From contig CM040746.1 of NCBI GenBank assembly GCA_022829145.1, forward strand, positions 28,339,832 through 28,403,831: DNA of 64,000 bases. The letters run 5' to 3'. A program made the translations under genes and the position numbers. This document shows positions 13,738 to 51,577 of this stretch, piece after piece. Below the pieces are notes generated by a model. The model saw nothing but the letters and a program-made list of their open reading frames with translations. It was not told where the DNA came from and searched no databases. Each line of letters starts with the position of its first letter. The first letter of the stretch is position 1. This DNA is from Albula goreensis (lineage: Eukaryota > Chordata > Actinopteri > Albuliformes > Albulidae).

Positions 13738-14467
13738 AGGATAACCACGCTCACAAGTTTCGTTAAGGACGATTGGTTGCCACAGGTGGATGTCTCTTAT
13801 TATACAATAATTAACGTAGGAGCCTAGTACCGAAGATAACTTTTCCCCTTAATTCTAACTTGTAGTGTGAATACTTCAAAGATGCGGGTGTGTTCAGACA
13901 GACGGATTTTCACTTCCAGATGGCGAGCTTGACCAAAGAGTTGTACATGATGAGTTATTCGGAAAAACTCTTGATTCTGGTTCCACTTTCTTTGACCATA
14001 AACTTTGAAGCTTCAAAACCAGATTGCCAATGTGATTTCTACAGTGATCATTCCTAACGTTTTCCATACTGCATGATCTAAATATGTAGTGGATTTCTAT
14101 GTCCAACTGAATTTACTTATAGTTGTTTATGGCTAAACTAACATCTTTGAAGATTGCTGCATAGCAGAGGTGTATTTAGCGAAATAGAACTAGTCAGCTA
14201 ACAAGCTCACGAGGTACATCTGGCCTGTTGTAGGAAGGAATTAAACTTTTTTTCCATTTGAAGGCACGTTTTTTCATGGATGGCGCCATCTGCCAATTCG
14301 GTGATTCAAGTATCGTTTGCTTGTACTTGGAAAAAAGGTTGCCGAATTGCACATTTTAACTTATCAGAAAGCTAACTCGCATTTTTGTATAGCTATCCTA
14401 TCTGCCAACATTAGGTTTGTGACAGGCGCACACATTTATTTGTGTGTATGTTTTGTGGTGGGGTATC

Positions 14468-14498
<31 letters not shown>

Positions 14499-14699
14499 TG
14501 TAGAGCAGCCTATCGCTATCTTTAGCAAATGAACTGAGAGAGGGTGTAAGGTATGCGGCGGAGTGACGAGCTCCCGATTGTGTGTACAGCACAGGGCGTT
14601 CAGACCGCAGGCGGATACTGGACTGACTGGGCCAGCATTGTGACAGCTGGAGCGGCGGCCGGCAGGGAGAGACGAGCATTCATTTTCACATTCCAGAGC

Positions 14700-14745
14700 C
14701 GGATCTCTCTCTCTCTCTCTCTCTCCCCCTCTCTCTCACTCTCAG
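14700..14745. repeat. CT-rich simple repeat
   Basis: Mostly (CT)n with CCCC breaks, at the edge of a GC-rich patch (about 14545-14700) that has several CpGs, unlike the rest of the intron. Confidence 0.85.
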
Positions 14746-17700
14746 CTTTAAAACGTGGCCCCTTACATTTGCTCTGCATTCAGTTTTTTTTTTCTTAGTT
14801 ACTGACTTGCAATCTTTATGGTCTAGCATTCACTTTGTATGCCTTGTGTGATACAGAATAAGTGTTATAATCAGTCCAATTATACAATTTAGGATTTGGA
14901 AGAAATGAAAACCAAAAGTGTTCATGGCACATCAGGGTCAGGTTTGCCTGCTCCTCTGAGTGAACATAAAACTCACATGGTCTGAATGTTTATTATGCAA
15001 GCAATTTTAATTATTTAAAAAAAAAAAAAAGTCTGTGCGACTGACCAGCAATTACCAAGCTCTGTAAGTCCTGTCAGATTGACTATGTGGCTATGGATGG
15101 AGCAGCATGTATGAACGGTCTTGGTTAAAATGCCTGTCCTGTGATGTAACCACAGGCCCCCCTCTTTAGAAACTGCATTCCACAGTCTGCTGGCAGATAA
15201 CTCCTTTCTCTTTACCTTAAGACTGTCTGAAGGGATAACTGGAAATTTACAGTCAACACACAAACTACAGAGCACCCTGCTTTATGCTGTTGTTGAAGTT
15301 CTGGAAGTTAGTTTGTGCTAGGATAGGAAAAGTTGTGAAATTTGTATTATAAATGTTTTTTTTTCCCCCATTTTCAGCAATGCCAACCCATTTATCATAT
15401 GTAATATGTAAAGTCTATCTGTATGGTATATGGCGGAGTTACTGAAAACTGGCACAGCCAGTAATGTTTTCAGTGTACACAAAGGGGGCAGTCACAGGGG
15501 ACAGAGTGTGTGTTTACAGTTTGTGACAGATGGGTGATGGGTCACACTCATCAGATGTCTCCTTATTATTAAACTGACTTTATGGTTCTAATTGAGATCC
15601 ATACAGTTTGTGTGGCTGAGAAATGAACCAAGGCTGTGAGGTGATAGTGTTGAAATGTGGGCCTAAATTGTGCTGATTAGCTTGAGCATCCCATGGTCGA
15701 TTATGTGTGCTTCATATCAGCTGAATGATTAAGCGTGTCTTTGGTGTCTATGGCATGCTGGAATTGATCTAGTCAGCATATCTTATCTCACACTTCAAAC
15801 AGTAATGAGATCATTCCTCCTGACAGCATAGTCCTTTTGTTCCTCTCCTTTCATCAGTTTCAGATATTTAGGACTAAAGTGAAACTCAGTCTAGCAGTTA
15901 ATTAGCCTTTTTTTAAATAGACTTCTTCCTGCATTTGCTGTTTTTTGCTTTGTCATTTAGGGGTCTTTTTTTGCTAGCTGTCTGTGTGGTGGGGGTATGT
16001 TGATGTGATCCATTTCACAGCACATATGATATTTAAATGATTGTGTAGTTATTGATGCCCTTTGGGTTAAAACAGGTGTGTAGATCTAATGAATTCAGTA
16101 AGCTCATTAATGAATCATCTGCAGTAATATTTTCTAATTTTGATAAGGCTAAAATTTTTTTAAAAAATCACTCATAATATGGCACCTTTTCAATGATGTC
16201 AGTAAGTTTGAATACTTCAGCCTCATTTTAACTAAAAATGGGTTGATACTGGATCTTTGAATGTCATTGCATAGCACTCAAGTGTTACTAAGCTGTGGCA
16301 GACTAGTCAACACTGAAGGCAGACACTAATAACACTAACACTCTCACAATCCCACACATCACTATGAGCTTGATTTCTTAGGGGTGGAATACTGAGAACA
16401 GTATCGCCTCAAGAATGCCTAGGGGCTCTTCCGTCAGCTCAGACTTGCATAGATGTTCATAACTCACTTTTTAGACCTGTAATTTTCATTTTGTCGTTCA
16501 GTGCTTTGAAAATCTTACCTGGTTCAGATGGTACCCTTAAAGGAACATCTGATCGGATCAATGTTTACTATTTGTCTAAATCCTGTACTGTGCCAATAAT
16601 ATCGCATCATGTTATTCAGGCATGATCATGCTGATGAAGCCGTGGATTATTCTGTTTTGTATAAATCATTAGCTTTTATGTAGAGTAATTAAGGAAAGGC
16701 AGTCATATGGCACTTTGGCTCATTACCAGCTCCATGTATCACCCGTTCATTTCATTTGAAAGGTTTGTTTTTCATAGTTTTTGAATGTCAAGAATGCTCA
16801 GTTATTACAATTAATTGGAACTATTTATTGTATTGGCATACTGTAGTTTTAAAGATGTTTGTTTTTATTGTCTTTTATGCTTTTGCTCATTGGGTATGTT
16901 GAGTGTTTTTGGTAAGCAGCGTACTATATCAGAGTCAGGGTTATCTACCCTTTAAATTTCCATCAAAGGTGGAAGGTAAAAATAAATATTTAACAGTTTG
17001 CAGTTTTTCAAGGAAATAAGCACTATATCCAATCTTATTCACTTAATCTAATTGGATGGCTCTTACAGAAACACCGTCAATAATTCTCTCTCGCTCAAAT
17101 GTTTAATTTGTTTGGCTTCTGCAGATACAAAATCAAGGTTTTCCTTTGCAAATGAGCACGTAGTAAAGGCATAGTGAGTGGGATATATCACTTTGAGGTT
17201 TGACTTAGGCTTGGAATGATAGCCTTAAGTGCTACTTTTGTGACTTTCACAATGCTCGCTAAATAGCATTTCTTTTAACCCTCAAATTCATATTACTCCT
17301 GAGGCACACTGGTTTACACTCATGAACTGCAGTAGAATACATTAAATGGGAATGTTGCACCTACCTTCAAAATATATACTAAAGCAACCAAAGTAGGAAT
17401 GTTGAAATCATCATTCAGTTTAATTGACCCTGGTGTGAAGCTATGCTCATCATCTTGTGAAGTTAATCAGTCTGTCCACAAACAGCATCAGCTGAAGGGT
17501 AACACACCAGATCAGTCTTTGGAAACACAGCTCTGGGCTACTTATTAAAGCAAAAGTTATAAATGCACCATTTAATAAGTGTAAACGAAACAGACTCCCA
17601 TCATGGTCGTAAAAGGGCAAACATCAATGCAATTATTGTTTTATTATGAATATTTTTTTAAAAAATTACCCCCAAAGGTCCTGAGCACTAGCCACAAAGT

Positions 17701-20700
17701 AAATGGCTTCCAAGCTGCAATGCGTTTGATAATGATGCACCTGGACGATTGTAAAGGTAAATACAGTGGCTAGGCAGGCTGTGTATAAGTTCGGTGGTTC
17801 TGGCCCCATGAATTTGCATAGTTGAATAAGGCCTGGGGTGCTCATTAATATATCTGTAATAATATACATCTGTTCTCTTGTCAGTGCATTAAGATATTGG
17901 TATGATATTAAGGCTTTTTGTCTATTTTAAGGACCAGAATTAGTTGGAACCAGTTGTACAGGAAGGCACAAAATATTGAGTTTTGTAGAGCAAAGTATTT
18001 TTCCATGCAATTGCAGTCTCTTATTTAAATTTGGAATATTAAATATAACAGAATTTCAGAACCTTGAATGTAAACCCTTGTATCACTTAGTTACAAGAAA
18101 ACCAGGATTCATTGCCTGTATTTAAACATTTGGAGACTTGCAGAACAAATTTTGGTCATTTTCGGTGAAAGATGAGAAATACGTCTGGGTTGGTAAGTCA
18201 GTCACAGCTGAAGCAGAAGTGTACCTTGTAAAGAGCCTGAGGCACTGTGAGATCTGGAGTGTTTTCTCTGGGCGTGTGTGCTGTAATGTGGCTCTGTACA
18301 TGTGTGCAGGACTGATGGAATTTCCCGTCTGCCTGAGAAGGAGTCCGTTTTAAGGTTGTATAGGCAGGGACCTCATTACAGGGAGAACATTTTTAATTAC
18401 AGAGGTGCATTCCAGCACTGTGTCACAAAGAGGCAGTGTCAGCAGGCGTACCCCCCCCACCCCCACCCCAAAGAAATGGAGACCTGACCACAGACACTCA
18501 AAAGCAGCAGCAGTACACTCAGGGAACCTTACTTTTGAGCTGAAATGAAACTGTTTTCCTTTGGTAAAATCATACATTAATTTCATGGTTTTGCAGTGTG
18601 TTGGCTGTCCACAAGTTTGGTTTGCCCCTCTGAAGAACTGTTTGCCAGCTTGAAAAAGACTCCTGCCATAACCGCACTGCCCCATAGAAGGTACTGAAAG
18701 CATATGGAAAATGCTGTATAATAAGTACATTTGGGTCCATTTTTAAAGTGTACTATTTTGTCTATTATTATTCAGTACTCTTAAGTAATCAAAATCAGTA
18801 ATCTAAGACAATAACAGTATCAACCAAGTGTATAGACTTGTCAGTAAGCAAAAGGTACTGTGTCATCTGGGTGTATAGAGCTGTCAAATCATCTACTTTT
18901 TTCAGGTGTAGTGTGTTGACTTTGGTGTTTTACGGTTAGTCAGATGATGGGTTGGGTTAAAAATAAATGACCTAGAGACAGTGTCTGTCAGTACTAAGGG
19001 AAAGATGAGGGCCTTTTCTATAAACCTATAAAAATTGCGTAGGTTTGATGTGCATTGATCTATTACTGTATCACACCGCTCTCTTTGCATCCATCCACAT
19101 CAGGATCAGCCTGATGTGTTTTGTGGGTCATATAATAGATTTTGAGGGAGAACAGCCATATCACAAACAACATGATGGTGACCTTTTACCATAACAGGGA
19201 AATATGGAAAGGAACACTCCAATATTTATACCTGAAAAATGAAATAACTATTGCAAATTACCCATAGATCCACATAGGACTTAATAATCATTATAAAAAT
19301 CGACCACTCAATACAAATTGTTCAAATGAAAAACTCAGACAATTAAATCAGCTAATAACTTGCTCCATGAAATTTCATACCTCCAAACTTTCACTTGTTT
19401 TCTGTACTACATATAACAGGATGAATAATTAAAAGGAACTACTGGTCCCATGAGAGCTTAAGAGGCTGTTTACTGGCTGGTACACTGGTACTGTACAAAT
19501 TCTGTGCTGTATCTCAGCTTGGATAATGGTGGTAAGTATGGGAGTAATGACCCTTCAAAGGAACTGAAGGTCACACTTCAGGTGCAGACTGCTCATCTGG
19601 ATGAGGACCAACCCTGTGATCAAAGTCTTGGGACTAGCTTCCATTTTGTCTGTGAACGCATATAGCTGACAACTTCAGTTAAGGAGTTCAATATCGGTGC
19701 AGTGTTTTTCCCTCCTAGTTACAAGTATCAATGAGGATGTGATCTCAAGTTTGGCTTTGGAGGTGTTGTTATGAGTATATAATTGCACATTGTTCCTTCA
19801 ATATCCCCCTGCCCTGGGCAAACATGTTCTTCACACTTATATTTCTGTATTTCTTACTCGGAACGTGTTTAAACCAGACGTCTTATAATTGTCCTGTCAG
19901 AAGCAGACTGGCATTTTTCCTCCTCCCTTCAGTTCTCTCATGTGATCTACAGGGGCTTGTTTTTCCTGTGCAGATAAGAGCCGGAACCTTGGCCTCCTCT
20001 ATGAACACACTGTGTGTTGTACTTCTCTCTGTGCTTATTCACAGAGTCCTTAAAGCACACTGATTCATTTGTTACATTGCAGTATTTAATTTTCAGACTA
20101 ACTTTATTACGTTGCAAATTTTTACTTTGAAATCTGGTCATATTGTTGTGCTTCGGCAGTTTCATGTTTTTTTTTTTTATGGGAATGTTGTGTTTTCTTC
20201 CTTTTGTGGAAATAACTACTGTCTAAAATTGCAGTTTAAATTGGAGTACACATAACATGTACATTTTTTTTGTTACTTTTCTTCAAGAATGTATTGGAGT
20301 TTCTTTGCTAAATTGTCATTTCTCTCTGGGATTTTAACATTTTGGAAATGTTTGAAAATGGTTACAATTGTCTAATGGCGATTGTTTTAGTTGACTCTAA
20401 TGTAGCCTGTGTCTAAAATAATTTTTTAAATCTTCAATAAAAATGTATCCTTATTTACCATTCATTTGAGTTTGGAGACGTGATGTCACATTTCAGATTA
20501 ATCTATGAAAATTATTTTTTGTATTCTTAGTTGATAAATCATATTATTTAGATTTGGTTTGTGACCTTAAAAAATGATCCAATAGTGAAATCCCATGTAG
20601 GTATGCTAATCCTTACTGTGTTAGATCAGACATTATTCCAAATAATTCCAAACAGCCACACAATGTAAATTGTGACACTTGTGGTCAGTTATGGTTAGTA

Positions 20701-23700
20701 CTTGAAATTTAGCCCCCGATTGGTTAACATAACTCCTCAATCAGGTGTTTGCTTTTTATATGGTCACCATATGGCAAGTTTGAAAGTCTATTAGAGTGGT
20801 GTTAAGCAGAGACCAAAACATTTTATTCAGTAAAGTTTCACCGCAAACCTATTTCTTAAGCCTCTTTTTAGGACGGTTGCCTTACTCTTAGGTGGTAAGG
20901 TCATAGATAGATCCTTTGTTTTAGCTGTGATCCAGCTGGCATTTATGGTTTAGGATTTTCAGATCCATCACTTCCCCTGTGGTTTGATTTGGTGTTGATT
21001 TGAGACAGCCAGGGACATGTGTTTGTGCTCTTAACCCAGCTGTGTTGTGGTGTTACCCTTTTGCTGTCCGTGTGGTGTGCCATCTAAGTGTATAGTCAAA
21101 GACTATACACTTTCTCTTAGTGTGTAGCTAATTGTGTCCATGAAATATGTTTGTGAAGCAAAAATGACCAAAAATCTGATCTCCTGGAAAACCTTACATT
21201 ATTCTAAAAGGGGTTTACTTTTATTATTTTTGATTATTGACCTATGGGTGAAATATTTTGGTAAAAAGTTAGGCATTTTGGGATGTTTTGATAAAACTTT
21301 ATTGCACTATTTGTTTCCATTGCAGCCCGTTTTTTGTTCTCATGGCACGATTTGTTCACTGAGTGAAGGCGTGTTCCAAAGTTTGCTCTCAAGCCTTCGA
21401 CCCATTTACCACCATGGGCCAAGAGCTTGATGACACACCCAGGAAGCCCTAGTGTTTATCCATTGTCTTTCCAAAACGAGAACTCGCTTGGCTTCACTCC
21501 TAAGCAGAGTTCACAACCAAAAGGAGCTGAAGCTGTTTCATAGCTTGCATGTCAGATACTGTCAGATAGCATCTATAAATCAAGTCAGGGCAAAACTGAA
21601 TGAGGGGTGTATAAAAATTAGCCAGTTGGTCGTGTAATTGTGCTGCCTGTAATTATTTTCATTACCAGTCTTTGTCAGTACCACCAACAGTAAGGAATTA
21701 AGAGATGAAGCATAGTCATAAGACATGATTTAATTAACTTTGACAAGCCTGATTTTATTAACTTTTTTGAGAGGAGGGGAAGTATGGTAAAGCCTCTCTC
21801 TTCTCTCTTTGTTATTTAGTGGTCTCATTCAGCACCCTTTCCAAGTGATCATTTCTCAGTAATCCAGGGTTTATGTCAGGGCTCTTCAGAGACGCTTCTC
21901 GCAATTGACCATTGGTCAAAATAAGTTGGTTGTGCAAGTAGTTTGTATCTGCCAAAATGTGAGAGCACAGCATGTGATAGGTGAGATAAAGCTGTATTTG
22001 CTTCCAGTTACATTTTCTGTAAACAAAAACCTATAAAACCTGACCTTTGGGTAACATGAAGCCCGAGTCTGACCCTACAAGAGCTACAGCTGTGTCTTCC
22101 CTAAAGCTGTATAGTTTGTTATTGAACTGCTTACCCTGTATTCCACTGGAACCAGATCTTTTTCCATGTCATTTTGGCCTTATTCTACTTCCAGTTCACT
22201 TCCGTTCACTCTACAAAACAACCTGGAAAGGCGCATCTAGCACATGTATGAACCCCATCAACTCAGAGCTTGATTATGTAACCCCATTAATAAGATGTTT
22301 CTGAAGTTTAATAGGCTTTATGGCGTAAATATTTCTTGGCAATAGCTGTATACCCTTTTATTCAGATAGTAGGCCGGCTTTATAATTAATATGTTTGACA
22401 CGTTGGGACTGTAGGATTTCCAGTATGTGGGGAAAATTGCTTGATTAACTCTGAGTGTTTCATACTCACTCTTATACTGTCAGTTATCTCTTAAAAGTAT
22501 TCATATAATTTGTTATTTTTATTTCCAGGGCAACTGCTACAAGTGGCCCTGTCCTGGGCATATGAACTGTTAGACTGACAACAATAACATTTTCATCTGA
22601 TTAACAGTACTGAATTGGGTAAACACAGTGGCATTTTCTCAATGATATTCTTTACATAGTTACCATTCACTCTTGATTACTGCACCAGGAGAGTAAGTGT
22701 GTTTCATTTAAAGAGGATCTTGGAGAGTTACTGCCAAAAATGAGTGTTAAATGAATGTTTTGATGTACTTTCAGTACTGTACCCTGAGACTAAATGCTAG
22801 AATAAGCTGCATCAATATCTATCACTTTCAATGCACCTTGGCATTCTGTAAGGTACATTTTCACTTTCACAAAGATCCTTTTCAGCTCAAGTCACCTTTG
22901 CTTCTAAAAAGGTGGTCATTTATAAAGTGAAGATACGTTGCTTGTGATTTACAGTTGCTATAAAGATCAGTTGGAAGGACTGTGACTTGACCCAGAGGCA
23001 CCATTGTCATCTGATGAAAGTACATTGTCAAGAAATACATGCTTATTCTGGGCTTTACCAGTGTTGTAGTGAGTGATGTCATACCACAGCTGGGAGTACA
23101 CATTCTTTTGAGGTGTATTTACTGTAAAGCCACAGCAGTAGTGTTGCCTGCCCTGTCTTTTGGGAATCAATATCATTAGTTTGATTAATAATTTTGATTG
23201 GAACAAATGATACACAATGTAATTGATTGGAGACTGTTTAAAGGGAAAATAAAGCACAAATGTTGACTGGACTGGGACTTGAAGGCCAAATCATACCCTT
23301 GTAACCCTGCAACGTGCATACGCTAGGGCACATGAAAATGTCATTATGGCATAGAGTGCCCTTGGTAGTAGTCTGTAGTTCTTAAGAGCACTCTACTGCC
23401 AGCCCCTCCCTCTGTCAGTGGACAGGGTGGATCAGAGTGACACATGAGCACGGGAGTGTAGTCCTTTTCCCCAGCGCAAGGTTCCTCCTGGGCTTACTCG
23501 TGTGCTGGAGAAAATAACCGCACGAGAGCTATGTGTGCTATGTGCGTTACGCAAGTTATGTTGGGCTAGAATGGGTCTAAAAATAGGTTGGGGGGGGTAC
23601 TTGTTGTACATTTGACTCTGGCTTTGCTTGGGACGGATGGCGCATTATACCACGGTTAGCGTCTGAGGTAATGCCAGAGTAACTGAGAACCAAAAGGTGT

Positions 23701-26700
23701 AATCATCTGTGTGACTATCAGAATCTCACTGCTAGCTTGTTTCTGCTTTCTTGTCTGCATATCCCGCGGTGTTGTAATTACATTTTGGCAGCCTGCCACG
23801 CATGGTTCACCTGCACACCTTGTAAGATGGAAACACCTGTCTTAGCTGCTGGCTGTTGTAGCTGGCACCTTTCCTTTTTTATCTCGTTCTCTTTCCATGT
23901 ATGTTCGTCGCCCAACCAGGTGGGTCGCTCCTCCCACTGATTTGAAGACTGTCTGGGAGGGAAGAGTCATAATTCTGTAGTGTGAAATCTGTAATTGTAG
24001 ACAGATCTGCTTAACCTCAGGGTAACAATTAATCTTCAGTTATGCGCTTTGCCTTTTTCTCAGTGGGATAACATTTCAAATAAAGGGGAGCGCAGTGAAT
24101 AATACCAAAGTACATTTATTCAGATTATGGTCATTCACTGACCAATGGTAGTCTGTCAGAGCAACCCCATTTTGTGCATGTGTGAAGATAAATTACATTC
24201 CAATAAGCAATTTGTAAATGTAGCTAGCTGGAAGTGCTGATGTCTAGCTTAATTATCATTTGCCACTCATGTGAGAAGATGAACATTAAACCATTAAACA
24301 AAACCAGACCACGCTACACACGTTCCAGCTTGGTACTGAGAGAATCTTAGCTAAGATGAACTATTAGATAGATAGCCCATTCAACTCACTTTACAGGTTA
24401 CCAGCTTATACACCAATGTCCTGAATTGTGGTTTCATATTTTCTTTTTCTTTTGCTATATGGGCCTTCTCAATTTTTGACCCCACATTGTGAAGCTCATA
24501 GATGTCAGCACCACAGCTAAACTTGCATTACTACGTTTTGTCAATAAGCTTGTGAATGTTTTCCACACTACGTGACACGTACTGGTCAGGCACTTTGAGA
24601 TTTGTTTGGAGCATCTAATTCAACAGGATCCAGAGGTACTGTATCCCAGCATTCACTGATGATAAGCACCTCTGCCAGTCTAGTCATGCAGGAGCCCCTG
24701 CTGCTCTCCTTAAGAAGTCAGCACTGTCCATCCATGGGTCATTTAACTCATGACAACTGTCTAAGTGCCTCCACCACATCAAAACCCCTAAGCGCACAAG
24801 GGGTCATGGCTTCTCAGAGGTAGTTTGGGTCATGCTGTTTGGTTTATGGAGGACAAAAAAAAGCTGTCTGCTGAGACAGTGTTTGTTTCATGACTGTAGA
24901 CTATAGAGCCATTTATTTGTTGTTTACACTGAAGTCCTGACTCTCAGCAGAGCCTCACACCGTCACAGTCATGGTGCATTTACACACATGGTGGGCTGAA
25001 CATCTTGCACCATACTGGACAGAGTAGTATTTGTGTGTATACACACACACATGCATACAAATGCATATTGTTCTGATGGCATTCTTGATGATGGCAGTGT
25101 GCAGAGGAAGCTTGTGATTATGGCCTTTTTTGAACAGAAGTTGTGAGTGCTGTTTTTTCCTGTTTAACTGTTTTTGCAGTCCCAAAGAAGAGGGGAGTGA
25201 TTCATTCTTTCGCTGCTGTTGGGTGCCCAATGGGGGCTCTGCACTCAGTATGACTGACCCCTGTTGCGGATAGCAGGTTTCCCTTCATATATTTCCAAAG
25301 GCCACGTCCCTAATCCTTACCCAGTCCTGGAATTTAGCCCATGTGCTTTACAGCTCCAGTGTGCCAAGCCAGCCTGCATTTGACCATACCTCTATCTGTC
25401 CTGCAAGGCCTGACTCAGCAGCCCAGCAGTGCGCACTGCCAGCCCCCTCTCCCCTTACCAGTAGTGTGACCCCACAGCCCCCCAAGTCACACGTCTCTGT
25501 TCAATCCCTGTCTACACACCGCTGCTGCTACTACTGCTGCCCACTCTGTTTGAGCGTTGCATTCCAGCTGTCTCTCCCTTCTCCCTCCAGTAGCACCACT
25601 CTGTTTGTCTTCTGATGTTACTAAGGGAACAGGGATGTTTTTTAACCATCCTTCTCTCTTTCCCCCTTCCCCCTTCTTTTTCTTTGGACACACAATCTTC
25701 TCATTGTCAAGACTGAGGAGATTCTGTGAACTGGAACCAGACCTTCAGCAATGTAACACAGAAATGAGTGGCTCTACCTACTGGTCCTGTTACCCTGTAT
25801 CGATGTCCCCCATTTCCCCATGACACTCTGCCCTACACCCTTCTTCTCCATGTCCCCTGCCCCTCACTCTGTCACATTCTGCCCTTCACCCTTCTTCCCT
25901 GTGTCCCCAACCATTTTTACTCATGCCCTCCTCCCTGCTGCCTTGTGAGTTTGTTTTTGGCATCCTGTCCCCCTGTATCTGTCTAACCATTTGGATTTCT
26001 TTAATATTACTAGACCCCATTGGTTTGGCTTGACATTAAGGTGTTTCTGTTGTCATAAAGGGCTTAGCAAACCATATTTTTCTGAGATAGTTTCACCAAT
26101 TTCAAATGACTGCCTGGAGTAAAAGGCATTCTTATACATTCAGCTGCATCCTCTGTGATAATTTGCGAGTGTATGCCCCTTCTGTTGTGCATTTAGTCTC
26201 CCAGCACTACATTAATACATTTAGAGACAATCTGCGTGCTATGTTGAAAAATGTCGAAAATGTGTTCTGGGCACATCTTGGGCACCTTCGGCTGTCTCCT
26301 TGTCTTTTGTGTGTCTGCTGGCAGCTGTCAGCATAGTGTTTCAATGTGTTGTTTTGGCTAAATTAAGTTGTTTAATTGCAGAATCTTATAGTCTGTTACC
26401 CTCGCTGTTTTTGTTCAAACTTGTACCATGCGATTTGGTGGCATTAGCAGCAGAAGCCCCTGTTCCACGGAGCAGTGGTCCTGTGCACAGCCTCTCTCAG
26501 CAGGGCAAGTGCTTTGTCGGTTTGGTACTGGCATTGTCGTCACACCACTGAAATTCCTGTCCACATTGTTGTCTGTGCTTCTGTAATTCATCACTCAATG
26601 CTGGCTGTTTACAGTTGTCTGCCTACACCTGGTAGAACCTGAAATGCTAAAGTCAGTAGGAAGTGGGAAGTACTGTACTTCTGAGGTAGGTTAGGGGATG

Positions 26701-27434
26701 AGAATAAACACCCATGAGGCTTTTCCTCATCCTGATGTGGCATTCCTCTTATGTGTTACCCCAGGTTAATGAAGCAGTGGAATGTAAGGTTTCATTTCAC
26801 AGTCTAAATTTTAAATGCTTTCATTGGAACCAACAGCTGTGCTGCTTTTGCTGGATGTCAGTTCCCACAATCTTTATCTCATCTTGTGGCAGTTCATTCT
26901 TTTCTATCAAATATTATGAAAATGTTTTTTTTATTTCCCATTAGAAACCATACAGTCATTGTCTTAAAAATAAACTTCAGTTTAATTCAAATGTACACAT
27001 CTCAGTTGAATTTACATGGACTTTAAGTTTTATTCAGGGGAAATTATAAACCAAAAGTTAGTTTCACAAACATTCAATCAAAAATATCATGGTAGTTGTC
27101 TGCAAAACCAGTGTGTTGGCAAAACAACCGTGTAATATAGTTTTGTTTTTATTTTATCAGTTTTTAGGGAAAACATTGAATCAAATGATTGTATGCTAAT
27201 TTTCTTTCCAACAGTGCAGTGTGAAGCCTTATGACTGGTTCATGTTTTATTCATCTCTGCTTGGTGAAGCATTTTTATTGGTTCATGTCTCCCCTCTGCC
27301 TACTGAAGGATACTGATTGGCTCATGTACTCTCCATCACTGCTGAGTTTAGCACATTGTCTGAATGTACCTCCTGTCTCTGCTCCCCAGGTTTTCACCAT
27401 CACAAAGCCTTAATCGCCCACACTCCTGAACAAG

Positions 27435-51577
<24,143 letters not shown>

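Larger units (their letters stand above)
13650..27389 (+). other. kif1c: kif1c intron 1 (13.7 kb)
   Basis: Runs from gtaagt at 13650 to CCCCAG at 27389. It contains a nested palindrome (13689-13737), poly-T near 14468-14492, a GC-rich patch with a CT tract (about 14545-14730) that could be an alternative first exon, and otherwise AT-rich sequence. Frames seen inside it are short and unrelated to any family I recognise. Confidence 0.55.
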
